DNA from: Pseudodesulfovibrio sp.
GTDB taxonomy: Bacteria; Desulfobacterota; Desulfovibrionia; Desulfovibrionales; Desulfovibrionaceae
DNA length: 64,000 nucleotides
NCBI GenBank assembly: GCA_016744135.1
Contig: JADGEX010000001.1
Location: 569,029 to 633,028, forward strand
Direction of reading: 5' to 3'
Of this stretch, positions 27,218-37,482 are shown in pieces; within the stretch, counting starts at the first letter, position 1, and each line of letters starts with the position of its first letter. Under the pieces are notes generated by a model. The model did not search any database. It was not told the DNA's origin and saw only the letters and a list, made by a program, of their open reading frames with translations. The position numbers and the translations under genes were made by a program.

Positions 27218-27318
27218 GAAATATAATACCTCTTTAATGTTGAATAAGGGAATATATTGAGCGGTGCAGATTGGCAAGACCGTTTTGACCAGAGCCTCTG
27301 TTCAGGCTATAAAGTCGC

Positions 27319-27582
27319 ATGCAACACTGGTACGTTTATCTCATGCGCTGCGCTGACGACAGCCTCTACTGTGGCATTACCACTGATATCGAGCGACGCT
27401 TAAAAGAGCATAATGCGGGAACTGCATCAAAATACACACGCCCACGACGGCCTGTAAAAGTGGCTGCCTGTGGAGAAGTGCCCGACAAAAGCACAGCGTT
27501 AAAACTAGAAATCGAAATCAAGAAACAACACCGCAACCACAAAATACCCCATCTCAAAGCCTCGACGAATGCGTTACAATAG
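27319..27582 (+). CDS. GIY-YIG nuclease-fold small protein (UPF0213 type)
   Basis: 87 residues. WYVYLMRCADDSLYCGIT is the GIY-YIG motif (here VYL/YCG), followed by IERRLKEHNAG with the conserved arginine and by ALKLEIEIKK with the metal-binding Glu. The stand-alone UPF0213 proteins have no settled biological role. It is divergent from the ABC-F gene, and no clear Shine-Dalgarno is visible. Confidence 0.85.
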   Translation: MQHWYVYLMRCADDSLYCGITTDIERRLKEHNAGTASKYTRPRRPVKVAACGEVPDKSTALKLEIEIKKQHRNHKIPHLKASTNALQ

Positions 27583-27681
27583 CGTGTGACTTTCCCTTCA
27601 AACGCCTCAAGAGGGTTGCCAACAATCAAAATCACGGGTAGTCAAAAAAATTAACCCATAAAACAAATATACAAATCATCT

Positions 27682-27915
27682 ATGTTAGATTCCAACACGT
27701 TATATATGATTCTGGCTATGGCCGGATTCGTACTCATTGCAATTATCGTAGTCCATCACCACAATTGCTCTGACCTTATCAGACACAAACGGGCTGAGGT
27801 CAAAGGCATTACAAAACGACTGAGTTACAAGATAGACACCCTTGAGCAGGAAGCCATTGATCTCAAGACACAGATTGAAGAAACCGATGAACAGATCGAC
27901 ACATTAAAGGTATAA
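27682..27915 (+). CDS. Small single-span membrane protein with coiled coil
   Basis: 77 residues, family not recognised. Residues 7-25 (LYMILAMAGFVLIAIIVVH) form one membrane helix, followed by HHHNC and then a charged heptad-like segment (about 40-75) predicted to be a coiled coil. It precedes, by 8 bp, another small protein of the same architecture, so the two likely form a membrane-anchored pair. The ribosome site is poor. Confidence 0.6.
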   Translation: MLDSNTLYMILAMAGFVLIAIIVVHHHNCSDLIRHKRAEVKGITKRLSYKIDTLEQEAIDLKTQIEETDEQIDTLKV

Positions 27916-27923
27916 GGCTGACC

Positions 27924-28391
27924 ATGACCATTCCCCTCATTATCCTTTGCCTCACCGTATTGATCTTTATTTTCCTTTTACGGATGATAAGTCAGTACAA
28001 AATTTCCAATCTGAATTTCTTGTCTAATGAACAGCAAAAAATCCAGTCAAAATATGATTTTATGGTCAAAAACAGAAAAGAATTAAAAGCTGAACTGGAA
28101 GAAAAGATACAACGACTTACCAGGCTCAGAAACAATCAAGAAGGTGTCAGAATCATTTCATCGGACGACTTAAATATCGAAGATGTCGATGACACTGAAA
28201 AAATCAGTCGTTACCTTCTGCAAAATAGTAAAATAACCCTTGAACAAAATGAACGCGCCCTTAAAAAAATGGAAATCCTTAAAATGGACTTCTTGGCAGT
28301 CTGCCTCGCTCTCGGGTTTGTGGACATGGAAACCAGCAAACAGGCTCTCAAGGCAAACAATATCCAACTTAAATCATCGTATAAAAAATAA
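27924..28391 (+). CDS. Membrane-anchored coiled-coil protein
   Basis: 155 residues, family not recognised. An N-terminal helix (IPLIILCLTVLIFIFLL, 3-19) is followed by a long charged helical region rich in Lys, Glu and Gln (about 35-120), then a more hydrophobic tail around LAVCLALGFVDME. Together with the preceding 77-residue protein it looks like a two-gene unit, closed by a strong bidirectional terminator. Function unknown. Confidence 0.7.
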   Translation: MTIPLIILCLTVLIFIFLLRMISQYKISNLNFLSNEQQKIQSKYDFMVKNRKELKAELEEKIQRLTRLRNNQEGVRIISSDDLNIEDVDDTEKISRYLLQNSKITLEQNERALKKMEILKMDFLAVCLALGFVDMETSKQALKANNIQLKSSYKK

Positions 28392-28425
28392 AAAAAGGGC
28401 TGTGTCACATGACACAGCCCTTTTT
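28392..28425 (+). terminator. Bidirectional terminator
   Basis: Near-perfect stem AAAAAGGGCTGTGTCA / TGACACAGCCCTTTTT with a two-base loop, flanked by A and T runs. It ends the small-protein pair on the plus strand and the leuACDB operon on the minus strand. Confidence 0.95.
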
Positions 28426-28442
28426 CATATTCATTCCACTCT

Positions 28443-29510
28443 CTACATATTTGCAAGTACGGCTTCGGCCATTGCAATGCATCCAACGGATTTACAACCG
28501 TCTTGCCATATGTCTCCAGTACGATATCCCTGCTCCAAAGTCTTTTCCACCGCCTGCTCAATGCAATCAGCTTCTTCAGTCATATCAAATGAATGACGCA
28601 GCATCATGGACACAGACAGAATGGTAGCCAAGGGATTGGCCTTATCCTGCCCAGCAATGTCGGGCGCAGAACCATGGATAGGTTCGTACAAACCAGGATT
28701 AGCCTCGCCGAGAGAAGCAGACGGCAGCATACCGATAGAGCCGGTAATCGCAGCGGCCTCATCAGACAGGATATCGCCGAACAGGTTACCGGTGACAATC
28801 ACGTCAAACTGAGACGGGTCGCGCACCAACTGCATGGCAGCGTTGTCCACGTACATGTGAGACAACTCGATATCCGGGTAATTCTTATGCTCATCAATAA
28901 CGATTTCGCGCCAGACTCGGGAAACATCAAGCACGTTAGCCTTGTCCACAGAACAGACACGACTGGAACGCTTCCGGGCGGCCTCAAAAGCCACACGGGC
29001 AATACGGCGAATTTCATGCTCATAATACGTCATGGTATTGTAGCCAAAACGCTCACCATCTTTTTCGCCATCAAAACGCGGTTCGCCAAAATAAATGCCA
29101 CCGGTCAACTCGCGCACAACCATGACATCTAAACCTTTGGCCACAATGTCCGGACGCAGATAGCAGGCGTCCGCCAACTGCTTAAACAAATTAGCGGGAC
29201 GCACGTTGGCAAACAAGCCCAATTCTTTACGGATACCAAGCAACCCTTTCTCAGGACGGATGGCTGGATCGATAGTATCCCACTTGGGACCACCCACCGC
29301 TCCAAGTAATACGGCATCGGCTTCCTTGCACTTGGCAATGGTTTCGTCCGGCAAAGGTACACCAGCGGCATCAATTGCACATCCACCGATCAAGGCCTCG
29401 GAGGTCTCAAAAGTCCGACTATATTTCTCACCAATCTTATCGAGTACGCGCAAGGCTTGGGTAACTATCTCCTGACCTATGCCGTCACCCGGTAAAACAC
29501 ATATTTTCAT
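28443..29510 (-). CDS. leuB: 3-isopropylmalate dehydrogenase
   Basis: 355 residues. [15 protein letters not shown] opens the protein, the substrate/NAD motifs are [11 protein letters not shown], and [27 protein letters not shown] is the family signature. It oxidatively decarboxylates 3-isopropylmalate to 2-oxoisocaproate in leucine synthesis. Start ATG follows GGAGAGAG. Last gene of leuACDB, ending at a strong terminator. Confidence 0.97.
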   Translation of the reverse strand: MKICVLPGDGIGQEIVTQALRVLDKIGEKYSRTFETSEALIGGCAIDAAGVPLPDETIAKCKEADAVLLGAVGGPKWDTIDPAIRPEKGLLGIRKELGLFANVRPANLFKQLADACYLRPDIVAKGLDVMVVRELTGGIYFGEPRFDGEKDGERFGYNTMTYYEHEIRRIARVAFEAARKRSSRVCSVDKANVLDVSRVWREIVIDEHKNYPDIELSHMYVDNAAMQLVRDPSQFDVIVTGNLFGDILSDEAAAITGSIGMLPSASLGEANPGLYEPIHGSAPDIAGQDKANPLATILSVSMMLRHSFDMTEEADCIEQAVEKTLEQGYRTGDIWQDGCKSVGCIAMAEAVLANM

Positions 29511-29531
29511 ATCTCTCTCCGATACTTGTCG

Positions 29532-30023
29532 TTAAGCCAATTTTTTCTTGACGTATTCCACGAGTCCACCGACATCCAGAATTTCCTGCATAAACGCCGG
29601 TACAGCGGCAGCCTGTACGGTTTCTCCAGTGGTGATATTCCTGATCACGCCAGTGGCGGTATCAACTTCAACTTCATCGGTATCGCTAAATTTTTCAATA
29701 TCATCGCCGATCTCCAGCAACACCAGCCCCATATTAAAACCGTTGCGGTAGAAAATACGAGCAAAACTGTGCGCAACAACAACAGGAATGCCTGCGCCCA
29801 ATATAGAAATGGGGGCATGTTCACGGGAAGAACCGCAACCAAAGTTCACACCACCAACCATGACATCGTTTTCTTTGACACGTTTGCCCCAACCAGCCTC
29901 CAACCCTTCCATACAGTTCTCACCGAGCACTTTGGAATCAGTGGTCACCAAGAAACGAGCCGGGATAATGGCATCAGTATCTATATGATCGCCCACTTTG
30001 TGAGCAGTTCCGGTAACTTTCAT
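29532..30023 (-). CDS. leuD: 3-isopropylmalate dehydratase small subunit
   Basis: 163 residues, the short bacterial/archaeal type. [17 protein letters not shown] starts the swivelling domain and [15 protein letters not shown] carries the substrate-binding loop. Start ATG at 30023 follows AGGAAGGGG, 13 bp after the leuC stop; an open extension upstream overlaps leuC and is rejected. With LeuC it isomerises 2- to 3-isopropylmalate. Confidence 0.96.
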   Translation of the reverse strand: MKVTGTAHKVGDHIDTDAIIPARFLVTTDSKVLGENCMEGLEAGWGKRVKENDVMVGGVNFGCGSSREHAPISILGAGIPVVVAHSFARIFYRNGFNMGLVLLEIGDDIEKFSDTDEVEVDTATGVIRNITTGETVQAAAVPAFMQEILDVGGLVEYVKKKLA

Positions 30024-30036
30024 TCTATTCCCCTTC

Positions 30037-31296
30037 CTACAGCTTTGCGGGGTTGGTAATCTCACCGACAATGGCACTGGCAGCAGCCACAGCGGGATTG
30101 GACAAGAAAACTTCCGCTTTGAGGGACCCCATTCGTCCCTTGAAGTTGCGATTAGTAGTCGCGATACACCGCTCGCCGCCAGCCAAGATACCCATATGGC
30201 CCCCCAGACAGGGACCACATGTAGGCGGCCCAACAATGCAACCTGAATCCATGAATATTTCCATCAAGCCTTCGCGCATACACGCTTTCCAGATGGCTGG
30301 AGTAGCAGGCAGAATAATACAGCGCACCTTGGGGTCGACCTTGCGGCCTTTCAAAATGGCTGCGGCCACACGCATGTCTTCGATACGACCATTGGTGCAG
30401 GAACCGATGACCGCCTGATGAATCTTCAAACCGCTGGTTTCATCCACTGATTTAACGTTGTCCGGCAAATGCGGACAAGCGACCTGCGGAGCCATGTTCG
30501 TGACATCAATATTCAGCACACGCTCATATTCGGCATCCGCATCCGGCAGCATAATCTCACCACCAGAAAATCCAGCAGTATTGGCATATTCCATTGTTTT
30601 CTCGTCCACAGGGAACAGGCCAACCTTACCACCTGCCTCAATGGCCATATTAGCAATAGTCATACGCCCTTCAATGGACATATTGTCCACGACCTCACCA
30701 GAGTATTCAAGCGCCTTGTAAAGCGCACCGGCCACACCAAGCTGACCGATCTGATTCAGTACAAAATCCTTGGCACTGACATGGTCACCCGGCGTACCGG
30801 TAATATTAACCTTGATGGTCGGTGGCACTTTAAACCAAGTTTCACCAAGCGCCATTGCCGCACCGATATCTGTTGACCCCATGCCGGTGGCGAATGCGCC
30901 AAGTCCACCATACGTGCAGGTGTGAGAATCAGCTCCCACCACCACGCTGCCAGGACCGACAATGCCCTTCTCTGGCAGCAACGCATGCTCCACACCGACT
31001 TCACCACATTCATAGTAATGAGTCACCCCCATTTCCTCGGCGAACTCACGGACAACCTTAACCTGTTCGGCAGAATCAATATCCTTGTTTGGGGTGAAAT
31101 GATCACAGACCAAAGAGATCTTGTCCTGATCGAATACTTTTTTTGCACCCATAGCCTTAAAAGACTTGATGGCCAAAGGCGCAGTAATGTCGTTGGCCAG
31201 CACCATATCTACCGCACACTGGACAATTTGTCCGGCACCGGTAATCTTCTGGTCTGTGTGTTTCTGCAATATTTTTTCAGCTAAAGTCTGACCCAT
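30037..31296 (-). CDS. leuC: 3-isopropylmalate dehydratase large subunit
   Basis: 419 residues, the shorter aconitase-family type. Cluster cysteines are in SCTNGR and in the [11 protein letters not shown] segment (CxxC spacing); [21 protein letters not shown] is the substrate motif. It carries the labile 4Fe-4S cluster. Start ATG follows GGAGAGAT, and it lies 3 bp after the leuA stop. Confidence 0.96.
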   Translation of the reverse strand: MGQTLAEKILQKHTDQKITGAGQIVQCAVDMVLANDITAPLAIKSFKAMGAKKVFDQDKISLVCDHFTPNKDIDSAEQVKVVREFAEEMGVTHYYECGEVGVEHALLPEKGIVGPGSVVVGADSHTCTYGGLGAFATGMGSTDIGAAMALGETWFKVPPTIKVNITGTPGDHVSAKDFVLNQIGQLGVAGALYKALEYSGEVVDNMSIEGRMTIANMAIEAGGKVGLFPVDEKTMEYANTAGFSGGEIMLPDADAEYERVLNIDVTNMAPQVACPHLPDNVKSVDETSGLKIHQAVIGSCTNGRIEDMRVAAAILKGRKVDPKVRCIILPATPAIWKACMREGLMEIFMDSGCIVGPPTCGPCLGGHMGILAGGERCIATTNRNFKGRMGSLKAEVFLSNPAVAAASAIVGEITNPAKL

Positions 31297-31299
31297 GGT

Positions 31300-32832
31300 C
31301 TATCTCTCCTCTTTGGCTTTTTCCATGCGATTCAATGCGTTGATCATAGCGAGAGCACTCGCCTTGACCACATCGGCGTCATTGGCGCGCCCAACGGATT
31401 TGGTACCGTCGTGCGCGATACGAACGGCCACGCTTGCCAATGCGTCGGACCCTTCGGTTACGGCGTTTACCGTATATACTTCAAGTTTCGGAGCCACACC
31501 TACCATTGAGTAGATGGACTGGAACACCGCGTCAATGGAACCTTCACCAAAACTGCTGTTTCGCTTGACTTCGGCCTCGCCCTTGGCGCCGAATTCCATA
31601 ACGGCGGCAGCATGCGGCGGGACATCCCCTGTACCGGAAAACACTGACATATCAATCAAACGGAACCGATCTTTGCGACGGTACACAGACTCCAAAATCA
31701 ACGCTTCCACGTCTTCGTCGAAAACCTGCTCCTTCTTGTCGGCCAAATCCTTGACCGCCTTGAAGAGCACTTGAATCTGTTCATCATCCAAAGTGTATCC
31801 CAACTCCTTGGCCTTGTTCTTAACAGCATGAGATCCAGAATGTTTACCAATGACAATATCATTACTCGTCCGGCCAATGGAATCCGGGGTCATTATTTCA
31901 TACGTCAAACGATTCTTGATAACACCATCCTGATGAATACCGGACTCGTGGGCAAAAGCGTTAGCACCCACAATAGCCTTGTTGGGCGGAATGGGCATGC
32001 CGATAATTTGCGACAAGCGACGACAAGAAGGATACAGCTGCTCGGTTCTGATATTGGTCTCGACGTCATACAACTCCTTACGAGTGTTGATAGCCATGAC
32101 CAAATCTTCCAAGGCTGCATTCCCTGCTCGTTCGCCAATCCCAAGCACCGTACACTCGACCTGACGAGCCCCTGCCTTGACCGCAGCCAAGGTATTCGCC
32201 ACCGCAGAACCAAGGTCGTTATGGCAATGAACAGACAGAATTGCATCGTTCATATTCTTTACGTTATCCTTCAAATACTTGATCAAATCATAATATTCAA
32301 AAGGCTGAGTGTATCCCACGGTGTCAGGGATATTGACAACTGTAGCACCAGCCTCAATGGCGACCTCTGTCACCTTGACCAGGAAATCCCAGTCTGAACG
32401 GGATGCATCCTCAGCGGAAAACTCCACATTATCCGTATACTGCTTGGCGTGTCTGACGGCTTTGTCGATCATGACGATCACTTCGTCGGCTGTCTTACCC
32501 AGCTTGTGTTTCATATGAATTTCACTGGTAGCGAGAAATGTATGAATCCGCGGATTTTTTGCATCTTTCACAGCCTCCCAGCAACGGTCGATATCTCCAA
32601 CAACGGCCCGGCACAGTCCTGCAACCTGCACAGTGTCCACAGCCCGAGCAATGGCTTGGACCGCCTCAAAATCGCCTTGACTGGCAATAGGAAATCCTGC
32701 TTCGATGACATCAACACCTAATGTTTCAAGCTGTTGAGCCATGCGGATTTTCTCATCCTGGTTCATGGTTGCGCCAGGGGACTGCTCACCGTCACGCAAG
32801 GTGGTATCAAAAACGTACACTCTGTCTGCCAT
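31300..32832 (-). CDS. leuA: 2-isopropylmalate synthase
   Basis: 510 residues. FDTTLRDGEQSPGA begins the TIM barrel (metal-binding Asp in LRDGE), HCHNDLG supplies metal-binding histidines, and the C-terminal 130 residues form the regulatory leucine-binding domain. It condenses acetyl-CoA with 2-oxoisovalerate, the committed leucine step, and is usually inhibited by leucine. ATG at 32832 follows GGAGG and gives the canonical N terminus; a 25-residue upstream extension runs through the promoter. Confidence 0.97.
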   Translation of the reverse strand: MADRVYVFDTTLRDGEQSPGATMNQDEKIRMAQQLETLGVDVIEAGFPIASQGDFEAVQAIARAVDTVQVAGLCRAVVGDIDRCWEAVKDAKNPRIHTFLATSEIHMKHKLGKTADEVIVMIDKAVRHAKQYTDNVEFSAEDASRSDWDFLVKVTEVAIEAGATVVNIPDTVGYTQPFEYYDLIKYLKDNVKNMNDAILSVHCHNDLGSAVANTLAAVKAGARQVECTVLGIGERAGNAALEDLVMAINTRKELYDVETNIRTEQLYPSCRRLSQIIGMPIPPNKAIVGANAFAHESGIHQDGVIKNRLTYEIMTPDSIGRTSNDIVIGKHSGSHAVKNKAKELGYTLDDEQIQVLFKAVKDLADKKEQVFDEDVEALILESVYRRKDRFRLIDMSVFSGTGDVPPHAAAVMEFGAKGEAEVKRNSSFGEGSIDAVFQSIYSMVGVAPKLEVYTVNAVTEGSDALASVAVRIAHDGTKSVGRANDADVVKASALAMINALNRMEKAKEER

Positions 32833-32854
32833 GGTGTCCTCCGATTCTTCCCTT

Positions 32855-32884
32855 TTTATAGGGGGATTCAGTCTATGATTGCAA
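32855..32884 (-). promoter_or_regulatory. Sigma70-type promoter of leuACDB
   Basis: On the minus strand TTGCAA (32884-32879) and TATAAA (32860-32855) are separated by 18 bp. The implied start site leaves a leader of only about 15-20 bases before the leuA ATG, too short for a classical attenuator or T-box. Confidence 0.6.
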
Positions 32885-32893
32885 ATATAGAAA

Positions 32894-32922
32894 ATCGCCA
32901 GACGCACCTAATGCGTGGCGAT
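32894..32922 (-). terminator. Hairpin between pssA and leuA
   Basis: Arms ATCGCCA-CGCA and TGCG-(TC)-TGGCGAT form a bulged stem with a short loop, followed on the minus strand by TTTTC. It lies 46 bp after the pssA stop and just upstream of the leu promoter, so it most likely ends the psd-pssA transcript. The T tract is short, so strength is uncertain. Confidence 0.55.
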
Positions 32923-32967
32923 AATGGTCAGTACGACGTACCAATATGGGAGAGGGGGGGGGAGGAG

Positions 32968-33741
32968 CTAGTTGAGCTCTTCTTCCTTTGAACTGTCCCT
33001 ATGTAGTCGTTTGTTTCTGCGGGATAGTAGGAAAATAGTATAGAGAGGGCCGGAAATAATATAGCCCAAGAAAATAACAAAGCCAAGAACCTTGGGACGC
33101 GATGCGACCAAGGAGAAAATCAAAATAGCAGTTACCATCCAGCTGAAGGGATGGGCCTTGAAAGAACTGAGTTCCTTGAATGAATAGAAACGAACAGTGC
33201 TGACCATAAAGAAAGACAACACGTACACCAACACCAAGGCACCAGTGGGCATGACAGTATGAATATATTCTGCGGGCACATATTCGGAAAAGAGCACCAA
33301 AGTGGCAAGGGTGCAGGCTGCTGCAGGAATAGGCAGGCCTACAAAATGCTTCTTGGAAGTAGTGGCGGCCTGAACATTAAACCGGGCCAACCGAAGGGCT
33401 CCGCACGCCATGAACAAGAAAGCAGCCATAAGACCGAGCCTGCCATAGTCGTTGAGTACCCAAAGATATGTCATGACGGCCGGGACCACACCAAAAGCCA
33501 CCAAATCAGCCAAAGAATCCAACTGGACCCCGAACTCACTGGTGGTGTGGGTGATACGCGCAACTTTTCCGTCCAATCCGTCGAATATACAACTCGCCAG
33601 AATACATAAGGCGCAGGAGGCATAGTCTCCCTGAATAGCCCAAGTCAATCCCAGAAAGCCAATAAACAAGCTGGCCGTGGTCAGCAGATTCGGCAGGAGG
33701 TAAACGCTCTTGTGGCGCGGCAATTTTTTTTCTTTAACCAT
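32968..33741 (-). CDS. pssA: CDP-diacylglycerol-serine O-phosphatidyltransferase
   Basis: 257 residues with several membrane helices. The CDP-alcohol phosphotransferase motif DGxxARx8Gx3Dx3D is complete in DGKVARITHT...GVQLDSLAD (about 55-77). It makes phosphatidylserine at the inner membrane, which the adjacent Psd decarboxylates to phosphatidylethanolamine. ATG at 33741; 32 bp downstream of psd in the same direction. Confidence 0.95.
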   Translation of the reverse strand: MVKEKKLPRHKSVYLLPNLLTTASLFIGFLGLTWAIQGDYASCALCILASCIFDGLDGKVARITHTTSEFGVQLDSLADLVAFGVVPAVMTYLWVLNDYGRLGLMAAFLFMACGALRLARFNVQAATTSKKHFVGLPIPAAACTLATLVLFSEYVPAEYIHTVMPTGALVLVYVLSFFMVSTVRFYSFKELSSFKAHPFSWMVTAILIFSLVASRPKVLGFVIFLGYIISGPLYTIFLLSRRNKRLHRDSSKEEELN

Positions 33742-33773
33742 GACAATCTTTTATTCTGTTTCCTGATGCAAGC

Positions 33774-34415
33774 TTAGCGCTTTTCAGCCAAGGAAGTTTC
33801 ACCTGCGACGACCTTCTGACCGACGCTGACAGTTGGTACATAGCCATCCGGCATGTAAAGGTCAACTCTTGATCCAAACTTGATCAAACCATACCGTTCA
33901 CCGCGCTTAAGCTTATCACCGGGCTCAGCCCAGCAGACAATGCGTCGGGCAATGAGACCAGCAATTTGCACCATGGTGAACCGTTGATTACCCTTGCCGG
34001 TAATAACCACGACGTTACGTTCGTTGTCTTTGCTTGCTTTGTCAAAGGAAGCATTAAAAAACTTGCCGGGAATGTAACGAATGACTTCAACCTTGCCACT
34101 GACCGGCATACGGTTCACATGCACATTAAATACATTCATGAAGATGGCAATAACCTGACGTTCTTCGCCAGAAACCGGATCGGTTTCACGCGTAACCTTG
34201 ATAACCTTGCCATCTGCTGGTGAACACACAGCCTCGGCATTCTCTGGGCCAACCCGTTCTGGATCGCGAAAGAAATGGCCGATAAAACAAGTCAGGCCAA
34301 GCCCAATGATAGCCATGGGCCAACAATCTATTAAAGCAAATATCAAAGTGGTAAACGCAGAAATGATAATATAAGGCAGCCCTTCAAGAGCGACGCCGAC
34401 AGAAGGTTTCAACAT
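33774..34415 (-). CDS. psd: Phosphatidylserine decarboxylase proenzyme (short type)
   Basis: 213 residues, the compact Psd form. An N-terminal membrane helix region (about 10-45) is followed by PADGKVI and NVHVNRMP, and the autocleavage site is the Gly-Ser in IKFGSRVDLYMP (near 181-182), whose Ser becomes the pyruvoyl group. Here the usual LGST is FGSR. First gene of psd-pssA. Confidence 0.93.
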   Translation of the reverse strand: MLKPSVGVALEGLPYIIISAFTTLIFALIDCWPMAIIGLGLTCFIGHFFRDPERVGPENAEAVCSPADGKVIKVTRETDPVSGEERQVIAIFMNVFNVHVNRMPVSGKVEVIRYIPGKFFNASFDKASKDNERNVVVITGKGNQRFTMVQIAGLIARRIVCWAEPGDKLKRGERYGLIKFGSRVDLYMPDGYVPTVSVGQKVVAGETSLAEKR

Positions 34416-34561
34416 GATATGTCATGCTCCTTTGCGTGTTTTTTCCAATTCTTATCTGCCACACAGGCAAACCGCAAGGTTTGTTTTTACAATATTACCA
34501 CCAAAACGTATAGACTGTATATGGTATATCACTTATATATAACGCTGCAAAGGGCCGCTCC

Positions 34562-35428
34562 ATGACATGGTTCCTACTCTCCATGGCTGCCGCCTTTCTG
34601 ATGGCCTCGAATTCGGCTTATATGAAACGCTTCTTCTCAGACGTTTCACCATGGGAGATGAGTATCATCCCATTTTTCTACATTATACCTTTATGTGCCA
34701 CAGGCATGCTGTTCATCGACATACCAGAGATCGGCCCTGGATTTCTTCCCGCCCTAGTCTGGGTCCTCCCAGTGCTCATGGTCGCCATCGTCCTGCATTT
34801 CAGGGCCATTCACATGTCGCCGCTTTCTCTCACCCTGCCCTTCCTGAGCTTCACGCCAGTCTTTGTCCTGTTCACCGGCGACATCATACTGGATGAGAAA
34901 CTCAGTACGTTTGGCGTAACCGGCATGCTCCTCGTGGTCGCAGGTGGTTACGTCCTAAACCTCGACAGTGCAAGAAAGGACCTGTTTGGCCCCATCAAAG
35001 CAATTTATCAAGAACCGGGATCAGCCATAATGCTCGTAGTTGCAGCCTTATACGGATTAAGTTCCGTCGGCGGTAAAGTCTTGATTCTCAACTCCTCCCC
35101 CATGTTCACGGGTATGGTCCTGTTTGGACTATATGGCATTCTGCTTACCACAATTCTTGTTGCCATCGGCAAAGCATCATTCAGGGTAATTCTCCGCAAA
35201 CCCCTTCTGGGCATGGGGACTGGATTAATCGTATTTGCGGAAATCATATGCCACAATCTGGCCATGTCCATGATAGCCGCAGCCTATATGATCACCATCA
35301 AACGCATGGCCGGAATTTTTTCGGTCATTTATGGTTGGATATTATTCAAGGAGCGCGGCATTCGTTACAGATTTGCAGGCACAACAATAATGACCATCGG
35401 GGCCGCCATTATCGCGCTGTATGGTTGA
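34562..35428 (+). CDS. EamA/DMT-superfamily permease
   Basis: 288 residues, about ten hydrophobic helices in two EamA-like halves (2-135 and 155-285). The second half ends with KRMAGIFSVIYGWILFKE, a recurring DMT pattern. It probably exports a small metabolite at the inner membrane; the substrate is unknown. ATG at 34562. It converges on the chemoreceptor gene. Confidence 0.85.
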   Translation: MTWFLLSMAAAFLMASNSAYMKRFFSDVSPWEMSIIPFFYIIPLCATGMLFIDIPEIGPGFLPALVWVLPVLMVAIVLHFRAIHMSPLSLTLPFLSFTPVFVLFTGDIILDEKLSTFGVTGMLLVVAGGYVLNLDSARKDLFGPIKAIYQEPGSAIMLVVAALYGLSSVGGKVLILNSSPMFTGMVLFGLYGILLTTILVAIGKASFRVILRKPLLGMGTGLIVFAEIICHNLAMSMIAAAYMITIKRMAGIFSVIYGWILFKERGIRYRFAGTTIMTIGAAIIALYG

Positions 35429-35460
35429 AAATATCAAAACCGCCGCCGATTAAACAAAAA

Positions 35461-35502
35461 AACAAGACCGCAAGGACAATCCAAGCGGCCTTGTTGTACT
35501 TA
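35461..35502 (-). terminator. Terminator of the chemoreceptor gene
   Basis: Arms CAAGACCGC and GCGGCCTTG (one mismatch) are separated by a 12-base loop. On the minus strand a run of seven T follows, ten bases after the chemoreceptor stop at 35512. The plus-strand side also lies behind the permease gene, with a weaker tract. Confidence 0.7.
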
Positions 35503-35511
35503 ATTCGATGA

Positions 35512-37482
35512 TTAGAACTTTTCAAAACCCCCGTCGTCATTATCCATAGATATGACCACACCGGATGAAATCACAGGTGAATCAATCCGGGACGAAGAAA
35601 AGGCCTGAGGCAGTTGGCGTGGAGTAGAAGTTGTTGCGGAATTGTACTGCCCCACATTGCCCGTATTAAAGAAACTCATAACATTCTGCAGTTGCTCACT
35701 ATGGCTGTTGAGCTGCTCACTGGTAGAAGAAAGTTCCTCTGCTGCAGCCGCTGTCTGTTGAATATTTGAATCCAGCATGGATACGGCTCCGTTAATCTGA
35801 CTGGCGTTTTCATTTTGATCAATACTGGCAGAGGCTATTTCCTGGACCAATTCTGCTGTTTTCTGAATATCCGGGACAAGCCTTTTCAACATTTCTCCGG
35901 CTTTATCCGCAACGGAGACACTCGACGTAGAGAGCTCACTGATCTCAGCTGCGGCTTGCCCACTTCTCTCGGCAAGCTTGCGTACTTCTGCAGCCACAAC
36001 AGCAAACCCCTTGCCATGCTCACCAGCTCGTGCGGCTTCAATCGCAGCATTCAATGCCAGCAAATTGGTCTGTCGCGCAATTTCTTCAACGATAGAAATC
36101 TTTTCTGCGATATTAGTCATCGCGACCATAGCCTCAGAAACAGCATCACCACTTACCTGAGCATCAGAAGACGCCTTACGGGCAATGTTCTCAGTTCGTT
36201 GAGCATTGTTGGTATTTTGAGATATATTATTGGCCATTTCTTCCATTGACGATGAGATCTCTTCAATTCCAGCGGCCTGATCATTGGCATTGTCAGACAA
36301 ACTCCCCGCAGCTGAAGACAACTCCTGACTCCCTGTAGCCACTTGTACAGATCCTTCCTGTACACTGAAAAAAACCTCACGAAGTTTGTCACTCATAGAT
36401 TCCATTGAATGGCAAAGTTGGCCAATCTCATCTTTTTGATCGACACTGATGGAAGTCGTCAAATCGCCGCATTCGATAGCCTTGCTCAACTGAAGGGCTT
36501 GTCCCAAAGGACCTGTGATACCACGAGCAATAAGCCATGTGGCAGCCATACCAATAAGAATGGCGATGCAAACAACAATAATGATCAGAGTCACAGCTCG
36601 TTCATTTGCTGCTTGAACCTTTGGTCCAAGTTCATCCTGATCCTTTTTGACAGAAAGTTTCACTTCTTCAATATTTTTGGCAATACTGGGACCGAGACGA
36701 TCAAGAGTACCGGTTATAATTTGGTTATTACGGTCAAAAACAATTTCAACAACCCGATCAAAAGTTGAAAAATAGAGCGCCTTGGCTTCCTGAACCAACT
36801 GAAGTGAATTACGAAATTCAGGATTTTGCAATTCCTTAGTCAAGATCTCAATGTATTCATCCATTTTGCCCCCTTCGCTTCGCACACGATCAAGGTAAGC
36901 CCTATCGTTAGAGGCAAAAAACTTGGCCTGATAAAGACGGGCCAACATGAGATGCTTGATACAAACAGCCGTATTAAAGGCCGCCAACGTATTGTTATCA
37001 CGATTGGTAACATTTAAAATACTTGTCAACGTCTTCTCCATAAAAGGTCCTTGAACGTCCAAAGTATTCGTTACAAGATTATTCCGCTCGGACTGCATCC
37101 TGACCAACTGAGTAAAACCCGCATTATACTCGGTGACCTCTCTATCAATTTTCGCAACAAGTTCAGCGCGCTCTGGTTGCTGAATCTCATTCTTCACTTC
37201 ATCCATGAGCTCCTGAATGATCTGCCAATATTCTTCATATTGCTGTTTGTCGCTGTCGCTATTTGTAATGATGAAATCTTTAACGTTCATGCGTACCATC
37301 AACATATTGGCCTGCACTTGCCCGGACAAATTCGTATCACGAGCCAAACCGCGGTACGCTGTAAACCCATCTAAACCATTGGACATCGCAAAATAGCCAA
37401 TGCCGCCGACCAACAGCATTAATATCAAGACTCCACCAAACCCAAAAGCAAGTTTAAAATTCACAGAAAGATTCTTTAACAC
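35512..37482 (-). CDS. Methyl-accepting chemotaxis protein with HBM-like sensor and CheR tether
   Basis: 656 residues. Start is GTG at 37482 behind AAGGAG. Membrane helix 1 (about 12-32), a long all-helical periplasmic region (about 35-295) of the helical bimodular type, helix 2 (about 297-318), HAMP (about 320-370), then the cytoplasmic hairpin with tip [29 protein letters not shown] flexible tail of about 50 residues ends in GFEKF, which fits the x-aromatic-x-x-aromatic pentapeptide that tethers CheR or CheB. The ligand is unknown; HBM sensors often bind organic acids. No che genes lie nearby. Confidence 0.93.
   Translation of the reverse strand: MLKNLSVNFKLAFGFGGVLILMLLVGGIGYFAMSNGLDGFTAYRGLARDTNLSGQVQANMLMVRMNVKDFIITNSDSDKQQYEEYWQIIQELMDEVKNEIQQPERAELVAKIDREVTEYNAGFTQLVRMQSERNNLVTNTLDVQGPFMEKTLTSILNVTNRDNNTLAAFNTAVCIKHLMLARLYQAKFFASNDRAYLDRVRSEGGKMDEYIEILTKELQNPEFRNSLQLVQEAKALYFSTFDRVVEIVFDRNNQIITGTLDRLGPSIAKNIEEVKLSVKKDQDELGPKVQAANERAVTLIIIVVCIAILIGMAATWLIARGITGPLGQALQLSKAIECGDLTTSISVDQKDEIGQLCHSMESMSDKLREVFFSVQEGSVQVATGSQELSSAAGSLSDNANDQAAGIEEISSSMEEMANNISQNTNNAQRTENIARKASSDAQVSGDAVSEAMVAMTNIAEKISIVEEIARQTNLLALNAAIEAARAGEHGKGFAVVAAEVRKLAERSGQAAAEISELSTSSVSVADKAGEMLKRLVPDIQKTAELVQEIASASIDQNENASQINGAVSMLDSNIQQTAAAAEELSSTSEQLNSHSEQLQNVMSFFNTGNVGQYNSATTSTPRQLPQAFSSSRIDSPVISSGVVISMDNDDGGFEKF

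Noticed and set aside
30024..30236. 71-residue extension of LeuD
   Set aside because: It runs antiparallel to nothing but overlaps the end of leuC in another frame; the ATG at 30023 has a strong ribosome site and the family N terminus.
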